From Candidatus Methanophagales archaeon (GTDB taxonomy: Archaea; Halobacteriota; Syntropharchaeia; Alkanophagales; Methanospirareceae): DNA of 6,002 nt. The notes below the pieces were generated by a model. That model saw only the letters and a program-made list of their open reading frames with translations, was not told the DNA's origin and did not search any database. Of the stretch, positions 1 to 5,837 are shown piece by piece. Position 1 is the stretch's first letter, and every line of letters begins with the position of its first letter. The translations under genes and the position numbers were made by a program. The stretch lies in NCBI GenBank assembly GCA_030617585.1, contig JAUWVD010000079.1, positions 1 through 6,002 on the forward strand, read 5' to 3'.

Positions 1-1275
1 CTATTCATGAGTTTTATGTGTGTGATATATTCAAAGCGAAGCATAGAGAAAGAGCAACCACATAAAATTGTTCTGTTCTATGTAGTCTTTCAACTCCTCG
101 TTACTGGTTTATGCGGTATAACAGTGACCGGAGATATATTCAATCTGTACGTTTTCCTGGAGATTTCTGCCTTAGCGGCGTATGCATTGATAGCCCTTGC
201 AGGTGGAAGGGCGCTGAAAGCGAGCTATAACTATGTGATAATGGGTTCCCTGGGTGCCTGCTTCGTCCTGTTGGGTATTGGTTTCCTGTACGCCGTTACG
301 GGCACGCTAAATATAGCGGACCTTTCTAGGCTTTTGCCACCACTGTATGGGAATAGAGCAGTGCAGGCTGCGTTTGTATTCTTCGCAGTTGGATTGAGCA
401 TAAAGATCGCGTTATTTCCGCTACACGTATGGCAGCCGGACGCATATACGTACGCACCTTCTGTCGTGAGTGTGATAATTGCAACAGCGATGGCAAAAGT
501 ATCTGTGTATGCGCTTATAAGGGTTATCTTCTCCGTCTTCACGATCAAGTTCATCGATACTTACGTTGGTATAGATGTGGCTCTCTGCTGGATAGCAGCA
601 ATGGGTATAATAGCGGGGTCGGTGCTTGCGATAATGCAGACAAATTTGAAGCGGATGCTGGCTTATTCCAGCGTTGCGCAGATAGGATATATAGTACTGG
701 GAATAGGACTAGCACCAATGTCTGCATGGGGGCTTGTCGGTGCGGTTGCACACATATTAAACCATGCGATAATGAAAGGCTGCCTGTTTATGGCCGCCGG
801 TGCATTCATATATAAGTTAGGACTTCGGGACATCCGTGATTTCGAAGGTTTAGGGAAGAAGATGCCGTATGCGAGTGTGGCATTCACGATAGCCGCGATT
901 TCTATGATTGGGGTGCCGCCGTGCACGGGCTTTGCATCGAAACTGTTTTTAATCCTCGCCTCCTTACAGGCTACGGAAACTTTGCCCGTTTCCGGTTACA
1001 TCTTCGTTGCTGTGCTCCTGACCAGTACACTTTTAAACCTCGCTTATTTCTGGCGTGTAATAGACCGCATTTATTTCGTTACGTCTGAGGAAGGGCATGA
1101 AGGAGGCGGGCAAGAAACAAAGAAGGCTGATGTTCCTTTTAGCATGGTTGTTCCGATGTTAATCCTCGCGGCTCTTTGCATTGTCGTTGGTATTTTATGG
1201 CTTACCAAAGTGCCTTTACCTTTTATTGGACAGGTGTTGGCTGATTTAGGAGTGGGGGTGTTGCCGCAATGGTAG
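1..1275 (+). CDS. mrpD: MrpD/NuoN-like proton/cation antiporter subunit (5'-truncated)
   Basis: Integral membrane subunit of the complex I/Mrp antiporter superfamily, which moves protons or sodium ions across the cytoplasmic membrane. The frame is open from base 1. The first ATG (base 7) lies inside what aligns with the loop after an early helix, so roughly 70 N-terminal residues are probably missing to the left. Counting from that ATG, the family's ion-path residues are visible: Glu52 in TGDIFNLYVFLEIS, Lys133 in SIKIALFPLHVWQPDAY, Lys164 in MAKVSVYALIR, Lys257 in NHAIMKGCLF and Lys312 in GFASKL. NLKRMLAYSSVAQIGYIVLG (214-233) is another family signature. About a dozen hydrophobic helices can be seen. 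The 3' end overlaps the next, homologous gene by 7 nt, so the two are surely co-transcribed. Assignment to an Mrp, Mbh/Mbx or other Na+/H+ complex cannot be settled without the genes to the left. The superfamily is certain; the exact subunit name is inferred. Confidence 0.9.
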   Translation, partial: LFMSFMCVIYSKRSIEKEQPHKIVLFYVVFQLLVTGLCGITVTGDIFNLYVFLEISALAAYALIALAGGRALKASYNYVIMGSLGACFVLLGIGFLYAVTGTLNIADLSRLLPPLYGNRAVQAAFVFFAVGLSIKIALFPLHVWQPDAYTYAPSVVSVIIATAMAKVSVYALIRVIFSVFTIKFIDTYVGIDVALCWIAAMGIIAGSVLAIMQTNLKRMLAYSSVAQIGYIVLGIGLAPMSAWGLVGAVAHILNHAIMKGCLFMAAGAFIYKLGLRDIRDFEGLGKKMPYASVAFTIAAISMIGVPPCTGFASKLFLILASLQATETLPVSGYIFVAVLLTSTLLNLAYFWRVIDRIYFVTSEEGHEGGGQETKKADVPFSMVVPMLILAALCIVVGILWLTKVPLPFIGQVLADLGVGVLPQW

Positions 1276-2816
1276 AGATGCTTACGCCACTGTTTGTTAT
1301 TTTATGCCCACTAATTGCAGCGCCATTGATATTGCTACTGGGCAAATGGCCGAATATACGAGAAGGAGTGACGATCGCCGCGAGCATAGCGACATTCTCG
1401 CTCGTTCTCTCCATGATAAACCCGATTTTAGAAGGAGAAGTTATCCGCATCTCGTTTCAGACGTTATTGCCTGGTGTGGCAGTTGGCTTTAAAGTGGATG
1501 CTTTCGGTATGCTTTTCGCACTCACTTCGTCTTCCCTCTGGATATTAGTCTCGTTCTATTCCATAGGTTATATGCGGTCTCTGAAGGAGCATGCGCAGAC
1601 ACGGTTCTTCTTTAGCTTCGCTCTTGCTATATTCGGCGCCTTAGGCATTGCGATGTCCGCGAATTTAGTCACGATGTTCATCTTTTACGAGATATTAACT
1701 GTCTCGACATATCCGCTGGTTATTCACGATCAGACAGCAGAGGCGTTGAGCGCGGGCCATAAATATTTCGCGTATCTGCTCACTTCTGGTAGTTTCTTCC
1801 TGTTTGGCTTGATGCTGACTTATTATCTTACGGGTACCACGGATTTTACGAATGGCGGGATAGCAGCGCTTGAGGCTCTTAATCCCGTGCATAAATGGAC
1901 ATTGATAATTTTATTCTTCTGTTTCCTGTTAGGGTTCTTGAAGGCAGCGTGGATGCCATTTCATTCCTGGCTACCCACGGCTATGGTAGCACCGACACCG
2001 GTAAGTGCGTTATTGCACGCAGTGGCAGTGGTGAAGGCGGGCGTGTTCGGGATCGTCAGGATTGTATGTTATATATATGGTGTGGATTTAATGACCTCGC
2101 TCGGACTTGGCCTGGCGCTTGCATGCATAGCCGGCTTTACAATGATCGTTGCCAATCTGTTTGCCATTGCACAAGATAACCTGAAGCGAAGACTCGCATA
2201 TTCTACCATAAACCAATTGTCATATATACTGCTGGGTGCTGCGTTGTTAACTCCGGATGGAGTAAAAGGCGCAATGATGCACATTCCTTTCCACGGCTAC
2301 ATGAAGATAACGCTCTTTCTCTGTGCTGGTGCGATAATGGTGGCGATTGGAAAGAAGAACATAAGTGAGATGGCAGGTGTAGGCAAGACAATGCCGGTAA
2401 CGATGCTAGCATTCTCCGTATGTGCACTTGGAATGTGTGGCATTCCGCCTGCGGTTGGCTTCATAAGCAAATGGTTTTTATGCGCAGGGTCCGTGGAAGC
2501 AGCCGAAACAATTTCACCGGTAATGATTATATTCCTGTTCGTCCTTCTGATAGCTTCTTTGCTGGATGTCGTTTATTTCTTTCCCATAATACATACCGCA
2601 TTCTTTAAGGATCCGGAAGGTGTGGTGGGAGAGCCAGAGGTAAAAGAAGCACCGATGTTTATGGTCATTCCGTTAGCTATAACCGCGACATTCTCGATCA
2701 TATTCTTTTTAGCGTTCATTCTGAGACCGGTGGAGATACTTGCACCGTATGTAGATATGCTCTCAATGCACATCTATGACCTTGTAGATATAGCAGTTGG
2801 AAATGTGTTTACATAA
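1269..2816 (+). CDS. Second MrpD/NuoL-M-like antiporter subunit
   Basis: Full-length 515-residue membrane protein of the same antiporter superfamily as its upstream neighbour, with about 14 predicted helices. Conserved charges are in place: Glu141 in MFIFYEILTVSTYPLV, Lys225 in LGFLKAAWMPFHSWLP, Lys256 in AVAVVKAGVFGIVR, Lys346 in HGYMKITLF and Lys401 in GFISKWFL. NLKRRLAYSTINQLSYILLG (304-323) is the loop-plus-helix signature. The ATG at 1269 is favoured because it overlaps the upstream stop by 7 nt and has a GGGGTG Shine-Dalgarno-like stretch at 1255-1260, 8 nt ahead. The protein lacks the long C-terminal extension of NuoL and of MrpA, so it is MrpD-sized. Tandem MrpD-type genes are known from archaeal Mbx (mbxH and mbxH') and some Mrp-like operons, so this may be the last gene of such an operon. 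It is followed by AT-rich non-coding DNA and an unrelated gene. Which ion it moves cannot be read from the sequence. Confidence 0.9.
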   Translation: MVEMLTPLFVILCPLIAAPLILLLGKWPNIREGVTIAASIATFSLVLSMINPILEGEVIRISFQTLLPGVAVGFKVDAFGMLFALTSSSLWILVSFYSIGYMRSLKEHAQTRFFFSFALAIFGALGIAMSANLVTMFIFYEILTVSTYPLVIHDQTAEALSAGHKYFAYLLTSGSFFLFGLMLTYYLTGTTDFTNGGIAALEALNPVHKWTLIILFFCFLLGFLKAAWMPFHSWLPTAMVAPTPVSALLHAVAVVKAGVFGIVRIVCYIYGVDLMTSLGLGLALACIAGFTMIVANLFAIAQDNLKRRLAYSTINQLSYILLGAALLTPDGVKGAMMHIPFHGYMKITLFLCAGAIMVAIGKKNISEMAGVGKTMPVTMLAFSVCALGMCGIPPAVGFISKWFLCAGSVEAAETISPVMIIFLFVLLIASLLDVVYFFPIIHTAFFKDPEGVVGEPEVKEAPMFMVIPLAITATFSIIFFLAFILRPVEILAPYVDMLSMHIYDLVDIAVGNVFT

Positions 2817-2818
2817 TG

Positions 2819-2840
2819 TTTAATTGATTAAATACTGTAT
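2819..2840. promoter_or_regulatory. Two abutting AT-rich palindromes, possible operator
   Basis: TTTAATTGATTAAA (2819-2832) is a perfect inverted repeat around a central TG. ATACTGTAT (2832-2840) is a perfect inverted repeat around a central T. They fill the gap between the antiporter stop codon and the TATA-like box ahead of the Mmp15 gene. This is where a dimeric regulator could bind upstream of that promoter. AT-rich DNA yields short palindromes easily, so the regulatory role is only inferred. A role in ending the antiporter transcript is an alternative. Confidence 0.25.
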
Positions 2841-2844
2841 GTAA

Positions 2845-2855
2845 TTTTAAAAAAA
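2845..2855 (+). promoter_or_regulatory. TATA-like box for the Mmp15-metallopeptidase operon
   Basis: TTTTAAAAAAA is centred about 25 nt before the GTG start at 2874. That is the usual archaeal distance from TATA box to transcription start, and would give a leaderless or nearly leaderless transcript. It is a weak TATA match in AT-rich DNA. Read-through from the antiporter genes, whose stop codon is 57 nt before the start, is also possible. Confidence 0.35.
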
Positions 2856-2873
2856 GTGTAGAAGGCGAGTAAG

Positions 2874-4115
2874 GTGGCAGAGAAAGAAGAAAAGATAAGA
2901 ATAGCGCAGGTTTCTTGTGGTACCATATATGGGCACGTGCAGCATGAGATAGAGCGTGCAGTGGAAGAGATAGGTGCAGAGATATTTGTGCCCGAAGTTG
3001 ACTTAGATTACGTAGCAGAGAAGGTGGACGAATTCGGATATGACTTTGGCGCAAGCCTGGGATTAGAAGTAGCGATGGCACGAGGATATGCAGTGGCGGA
3101 AGGAGTATACGATGCTGATGCGGTATTTATTGCCGGGTGTCATAAATGTCCACGAGGTGCGATTATAAGGACGGAAATAAGACGGATACTACAGAAGCGA
3201 ACAAAATTACCGCTTGTTATGTATCCCTTCTCAGAAAGGACACAAGCAGGCGAATTGCTTACGAGATTGGAAGCGCTGATTACAATAGTGAAACGGAGAT
3301 GGATATTGGAGCGGACAGTGCAGGAGGGGCTTACTGCTGGTATTGATTCCGGCTCTACAACGACAAAAGCGGTGATAATGCAAGATGACGAGATATTAGG
3401 GGCGACGTGGTCGCCGTCACGAGAGGTAGTAAAGACAGCGGAAAAGGTTTATGCCGAGGCGTTGAAGATCGCGGGCGTGAAGCGAGAAGATATAGAGGCA
3501 CTGGGAACAACGGGTTACGGCAGACACACATTAGGCGATCATTTCAAAGCGGATTTGGTGCAGGAAGAGCTAACAGTAAACTCGAAGGCGGCAATGTATC
3601 TCGCGGGTATTGAGAAGGGCGAAGCAATGATCATTGACATCGGGGGGATGGACAACAAGATAATAACGGCAAACAATGGCATACCCGATAATTTCACGAT
3701 GGGCGGGATATGTGCAGGAGCTTCTGGCAGGTTCCTGGAGATGATAGCACGTCGGTTGGGAGTAGATGTAGTAGAGATGGGTAAGTTAGCACTTAAAGGC
3801 GATTATAATAATGTGAAGACAGACAGCTATTGTATTGTTTTTGGTATTCAGGACCTTGTATCAGCGCTATCAAGTGGCGCGAGGCGGGAAGACGTCGCAG
3901 CGGCTGCTTGTCATTCGGTAGTCGAGCAGGTGAAGGAGCAGTTATTACAGGAGATAGATCTCAGACAGCCGGCAATAGAAGTAGGTGGGACCGCCCTGGT
4001 CGAGGGCGTGCCAGTAGAGATGAACAATGTACTAGGATTTGATGTGATCGTGCCGAAATATCCACAGTATATAGGCGCAGTTGGTGGAGCACTGCTCTCT
4101 TCATCCTTCAGGTAA
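2874..4115 (+). CDS. mmp15: Methanogenesis marker protein 15, BadF/BcrA-type ATPase activase
   Basis: Cytosolic 413-residue member of the BadF/BadG/BcrA/BcrD family of ATP-driven reductive activases. Residues 1-150 form the Mmp15-specific N-terminal domain, with Cys15 and a Cys89-x2-Cys92 pair in AGCHKCPRG. The ASKHA-fold ATPase follows: phosphate-1 loop GIDSGSTTTKAV (156-167), TTGYGR (212-217), phosphate-2 motif DIGGMDNK (255-262) and a late VGGTAL (370-375). Cys280 in GGICAGASGRFLEM and Cys320 in DSYCIVFGIQD match the two cysteines that ligate the bridging [4Fe-4S] cluster in 2-hydroxyacyl-CoA dehydratase and benzoyl-CoA reductase activators. The marker family follows the distribution of methyl-coenzyme M reductase, so a role in maturing or reductively activating an enzyme of that pathway is likely, but its substrate is not known to me. 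The GTG start is chosen because the domain begins directly there; only a poor GGCGAG purine stretch precedes it. Its stop overlaps the next start by one base. Confidence 0.9.
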   Translation: MAEKEEKIRIAQVSCGTIYGHVQHEIERAVEEIGAEIFVPEVDLDYVAEKVDEFGYDFGASLGLEVAMARGYAVAEGVYDADAVFIAGCHKCPRGAIIRTEIRRILQKRTKLPLVMYPFSERTQAGELLTRLEALITIVKRRWILERTVQEGLTAGIDSGSTTTKAVIMQDDEILGATWSPSREVVKTAEKVYAEALKIAGVKREDIEALGTTGYGRHTLGDHFKADLVQEELTVNSKAAMYLAGIEKGEAMIIDIGGMDNKIITANNGIPDNFTMGGICAGASGRFLEMIARRLGVDVVEMGKLALKGDYNNVKTDSYCIVFGIQDLVSALSSGARREDVAAAACHSVVEQVKEQLLQEIDLRQPAIEVGGTALVEGVPVEMNNVLGFDVIVPKYPQYIGAVGGALLSSSFR

Positions 4116-4615
4116 TGGACGTCAAAATAATCCGCAGCCGAAAAAGGAAGAAGACGATAAGTGCGAAAGAAGTGGACGGTGTAATACAGTTATATCTGCC
4201 GATGGGGCTCTCACGCGAGGAAGAATGCAAATACGTTCAGTGGGCGAAGAAGCGATTCGAGGCACAGCGACGTAAAAAGGAACTATGGGAGGATAATGCC
4301 GATTCCGTACTGGAACTACGTGCTCGTGAACTGAACAAGCGTTATTTTGGCGGTGATCTCTCAGAGGTACAGATAGGCTATACGACCGAGCAGAATGCAC
4401 ACATGTTCGGGATTTGTAACACGACGAAAAAAACGATTAGGATATCTGATCGCCTGCGAAAAATGCCGAAATTCGTTCATGATTATGTCGTGGTGCATGA
4501 ACTTGCACATCTTAAGGTGCCAAGACACGGACCGGAATTCTGGAAACTTGTGAATAGATTTCCGAAAACTGAGCGGGCACGTGGATATTTAATGGCGATT
4601 GGGATGGGCGATTGA
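4115..4615 (+). CDS. YgjP-like zinc metallopeptidase (DUF45/WLM type)
   Basis: A 166-residue soluble protein with the gluzincin-type active site VVVHELAHLKVPRHGPEFW (125-143). His128 and His132 of HELAH bind zinc, Glu129 is the catalytic base, and His138 in the HGPEFW segment is the likely third ligand. The spacing and the trailing FW are typical of the YgjP/DUF45 family. The N-terminal half (1-60) is very basic with no signal peptide, so the protein is cytosolic. It is shorter than many bacterial members, which run to about 230 residues, mostly at the N-terminus. ATG 4115-4117 overlaps the TAA stop of the Mmp15 gene as TAATG, implying translational coupling. The physiological substrate of this family is unknown. 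The operon position suggests, but does not show, a link to maturation or turnover of the Mmp15 partner. The gene ends 3 nt before a repeat module. Confidence 0.88.
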   Translation: MDVKIIRSRKRKKTISAKEVDGVIQLYLPMGLSREEECKYVQWAKKRFEAQRRKKELWEDNADSVLELRARELNKRYFGGDLSEVQIGYTTEQNAHMFGICNTTKKTIRISDRLRKMPKFVHDYVVVHELAHLKVPRHGPEFWKLVNRFPKTERARGYLMAIGMGD

Positions 4616-4618
4616 ATA

Positions 4619-4783
4619 TGCTCAATAGACGGTGGAACTCCCAAATTACAAGCACCAAACTCAATATCTAAATCCAAAACAAACCATTAGCAAGTCCGTT
4701 TTGAACATTTGGATTTTGACATTGGGTATTGTTTGGTATCTGTGATTTGGAGTTGGGGATTTATGTCCCCTGGATATTGAGCA
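4619..4783. repeat. Palindromic intergenic module with 9-bp terminal inverted repeats
   Basis: The ends are exact inverted copies: TGCTCAATA (4619-4627) and TATTGAGCA (4775-4783). Each end is flanked outside by AATA (4615-4618 and 4784-4787), a candidate 4-bp target duplication. Inside lies a long imperfect inverted repeat. Bases 4641-4660 pair with 4731-4750 at 16 of 20 positions, and AATCCAAA (4671-4678) pairs exactly with TTTGGATT (4708-4715). The CCAAAT/ATTTGG-rich arms resemble a dispersed palindromic repeat I recognise from many environmental archaeal and bacterial genomes, though I cannot search for it here. No ORF is present. It fills most of the 201-nt gap between convergent genes, so it could also fold in either transcript. 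Confidence 0.6.
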
Positions 4784-4804
4784 AATACCATATACCCATT
4801 TGCT
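4755..4804 (-). terminator. Two small hairpins after the minus-strand operon
   Basis: Read on the minus strand, AGCAAAT/ATTTGCT (4780-4786 with 4798-4804, 7-bp stem, 11-nt loop) comes first after the stop at 4817. GGGGA/TCCCC (4755-4759 with 4766-4770, 5-bp stem, 6-nt loop) comes next. There is no clear U-tract, which archaeal termination normally uses. They may therefore shape or protect the 3' end, or simply belong to the repeat module they overlap. Confidence 0.25.
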
Positions 4805-4816
4805 ATACAAATACAA

Positions 4817-4999
4817 TTATTCTATTATCGCCCTCCACCTCTTCTCAACGTAACACTCGCAAGGCAAACCCGCAATAAATACACGTATGGCTCTATGCCC
4901 CGATGTTTTTCTTATCACGGTTGACTTAGATGCCTTTCTGAATTCACATGAAATCTTTTCACCTTTTATTCCATCTCCAACATCGTATAACACGGTCAT
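4817..4999 (-). CDS. Small basic protein of unknown function, partner of RHH regulator
   Basis: A 60-residue ORF directly after the RHH regulator. I do not recognise its family. It is rich in Lys and Arg, with two cysteines in GLPCECYVEKRW near the C-terminus and one in KISCEFRK. It has no membrane segment, signal peptide or zinc-finger spacing beyond the CxC pair. The start at 4999 is preferred: it follows the upstream stop by one base (TAGGATG) and a GGAGG lies 12 nt ahead, inside the end of the upstream gene. Starts at 5011 (GGAGG directly abutting) and 5026 (no Shine-Dalgarno) would lengthen it to 65 or 69 residues and overlap the regulator. Tight coupling to a DNA-binding regulator suggests a toxin-like or effector partner in a two-gene module. 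It could instead be an accessory small protein or a remnant of a larger gene. No function is assigned. Confidence 0.6.
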   Translation of the reverse strand: MTVLYDVGDGIKGEKISCEFRKASKSTVIRKTSGHRAIRVFIAGLPCECYVEKRWRAIIE

Positions 5000-5000
5000 C

Positions 5001-5318
5001 CTATTCCACATCCTCCGCTTTTCCATCTTTTCTAAGTTCTATCAACGCTTCGTGCACCAGTGACAACTCTAACCACGACTCATTGGCGATCTCATAGGGA
5101 TACGAGTCAGGATTTTGGAGTAAATAGCGATAAATCTCCTCTTTTGCATCATTTAACGATACCTCTCTCAGTCTTATCTCTTTTATCTCCTCTAACTTAT
5201 CCCTCTCTGCTTCTCGCACAAAATCAGAAATCGCACAGAGGTAATAACCTTCATTTACCAACGATTCTATCTCAGAAATGGATTTTAGCGGAAGCCTGCT
5301 CGAAATTTGGTCTGACAT
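5001..5318 (-). CDS. RHH (CopG-like) plus winged-helix transcriptional regulator
   Basis: A 105-residue cytosolic DNA-binding protein. Residues 4-46 fit a ribbon-helix-helix domain: beta-strand QISSRLP, helix of about 12-22, turn NEGYY, then helix ISDFVREAERDKLEEIKE. This matches archaeal CopG-type repressors and antitoxins, which dimerise through the strand. Residues 57-103 (from NDAKEEIYRYLLQNP to LIELRKDGK) read as a small winged-helix-like domain: a helix, an EIANES segment, a recognition-type helix and a basic hairpin. The frame stays open upstream to an ATG at 5432. The ATG at 5318 is preferred because the RHH strand begins just after it, a TATA-like box lies about 24 nt before it, and the extra 38 residues are translated from repeat DNA and AT-rich spacer. 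It overlaps or abuts the small gene downstream, so it probably represses its own two-gene operon, as antitoxins of this class do; that is inferred. Confidence 0.8.
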   Translation of the reverse strand: MSDQISSRLPLKSISEIESLVNEGYYLCAISDFVREAERDKLEEIKEIRLREVSLNDAKEEIYRYLLQNPDSYPYEIANESWLELSLVHEALIELRKDGKAEDVE

Positions 5319-5337
5319 AATAGCACTATATGAAAAG

Positions 5338-5345
5338 AATATAAT
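5338..5345 (-). promoter_or_regulatory. TATA-like box of the minus-strand operon
   Basis: ATTATATT on the minus strand is centred about 24 nt ahead of the ATG at 5318, predicting transcription start at or next to the start codon (leaderless). No Shine-Dalgarno is seen ahead of that ATG, which agrees. The region is AT-rich, so the match is suggestive only. Confidence 0.45.
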
Positions 5346-5374
5346 GAATATCAAGAAAGAATAAATTTTGATAA

Positions 5375-5549
5375 TAGGACGCAGATGAACGCAGATAATC
5401 AGGATTTTAATATAAGCTTTAGGAGAATGCAATGATTGATGATAGAACTTAATTTTGGCACTAAACCGGAAGTTAAACGTAAGGCATTTATTTGGTTGAT
5501 ACTTTTAGGAAATAGTTTTCTGCGTAAAACCGTGTAAATCCGCGTCCTA
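5375..5549. repeat. Inverted GGACGCAGAT-type repeat pair
   Basis: TAGGACGCAGAT (5375-5386) and ATCCGCGTCCTA (5538-5549) are inverted copies with 11 of 12 bases matching. Inward, GAACGCAGATAA on the left and CTGCGTAAAACCGTGTAAAT on the right are the degenerate tandem units, of the CGCAGATNAA / CGTGTAAATC type, that accompany such repeats in many environmental genomes. The roughly 130 nt between them holds no convincing gene. It lies in the non-coding stretch 5319-5837 between two divergent genes. No target duplication is visible. Confidence 0.55.
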
Positions 5550-5599
5550 AATTAAATTTATAGGTAGAAGTTATACTTTATATACAAAAATAAATACTT

Positions 5600-5807
5600 A
5601 ACTTGACATTCTCAAATTAACCGCAGAATTCACAGAGAGCGCAGAGGATATAGTGTGGAGATAGGTCCTTTTAGCCCATTCACAACCCGAATCAATTTTA
5701 GTACCCATTGATATGTTGGTAAAAAGTTACCAACACATAACGTTTGAAAATAACAAGCTGCACATGAAACATTCTCTGCGGTAAATGAAATGTGACAAAG
5801 TCAAGTT
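5600..5807. repeat. MITE-like module with imperfect long terminal inverted repeats
   Basis: AACTTGAC (5600-5607) and GTCAAGTT (5800-5807) are exact inverted ends. Further in, ACCGCAGA (5620-5627) and TCTGCGGT (5775-5782) are again exact inverted copies at similar distances, so each end carries an imperfect terminal repeat of roughly 30 nt. The left arm continues as AGAGAGCGCAGAGGA, the common dispersed repeat type. The middle holds a strong hairpin (5714-5735). There is no ORF and no clear target duplication. The right end directly abuts the TATA box of the downstream ATPase gene. Confidence 0.5.
5714..5735. repeat. Perfect 9-bp hairpin inside the 5600-5807 module
   Basis: TGTTGGTAA (5714-5722), loop AAAG, then TTACCAACA (5727-5735). 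The stem is perfect, and after one mismatch two further pairs can form (5711-5712 with 5737-5738). It sits about 100 nt upstream of the ATPase start, near the centre of the repeat module. It may be a protein-binding palindrome or a structural part of the element. Confidence 0.5.
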
Positions 5808-5816
5808 TTATATATT
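5806..5816 (+). promoter_or_regulatory. TATA box of the archaeal ATPase gene
   Basis: TTTTATATATT is centred about 27 nt ahead of the ATG at 5838 and preceded by purine-rich GACAAAG (5794-5800), a possible TFB recognition element. The distance predicts a leaderless mRNA starting near the ATG. No Shine-Dalgarno precedes the ATG, in agreement. Its first two bases belong to the end of the 5600-5807 module. Confidence 0.6.
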
Positions 5817-5837
5817 CGGATTTACTATATTATCATT

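Noticed and set aside
231..554. Minus-strand ORF of 107 codons inside the first antiporter gene
   Set aside because: The opposite strand encodes a strongly conserved membrane protein across the same bases, and the antisense product has no recognisable features.
2809..3081. 90-codon minus-strand ORF over the start of the Mmp15 gene
   Set aside because: It is a complementary-frame shadow of a clearly conserved protein, with low-complexity Leu/Ser/His composition.
4619..4783. CRISPR array or tRNA-like structure in the convergent gap
   Set aside because: There is a single inverted repeat, no regularly spaced direct repeats, and no cloverleaf or T-loop signature.
4755..4804. Classical intrinsic terminator
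   Set aside because: The two stems lack a following U-run on either strand, so only a low-confidence 3'-end structure is reported.
5060..5320. 86-codon plus-strand ORF opposite the RHH gene
   Set aside because: It is antisense to a well-supported regulator, its composition (Ser/Leu/Thr-rich) is that of a shadow frame, and it shows no domain.
5319..5432. N-terminal extension of the RHH regulator up to an ATG at 5432
   Set aside because: The added residues are hydrophobic and come from repeat DNA (5375-5409) and AT-rich spacer that contains the likely TATA box. The RHH domain starts right after the ATG at 5318.
5439..5537. 32-codon plus-strand ORF starting MIELNFGTKPEVKRK between the repeat arms
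   Set aside because: It is very short, runs into the repeat arm at its end, has no Shine-Dalgarno and no recognisable family. It could be a fragment of an interrupted gene, but nothing supports expression.
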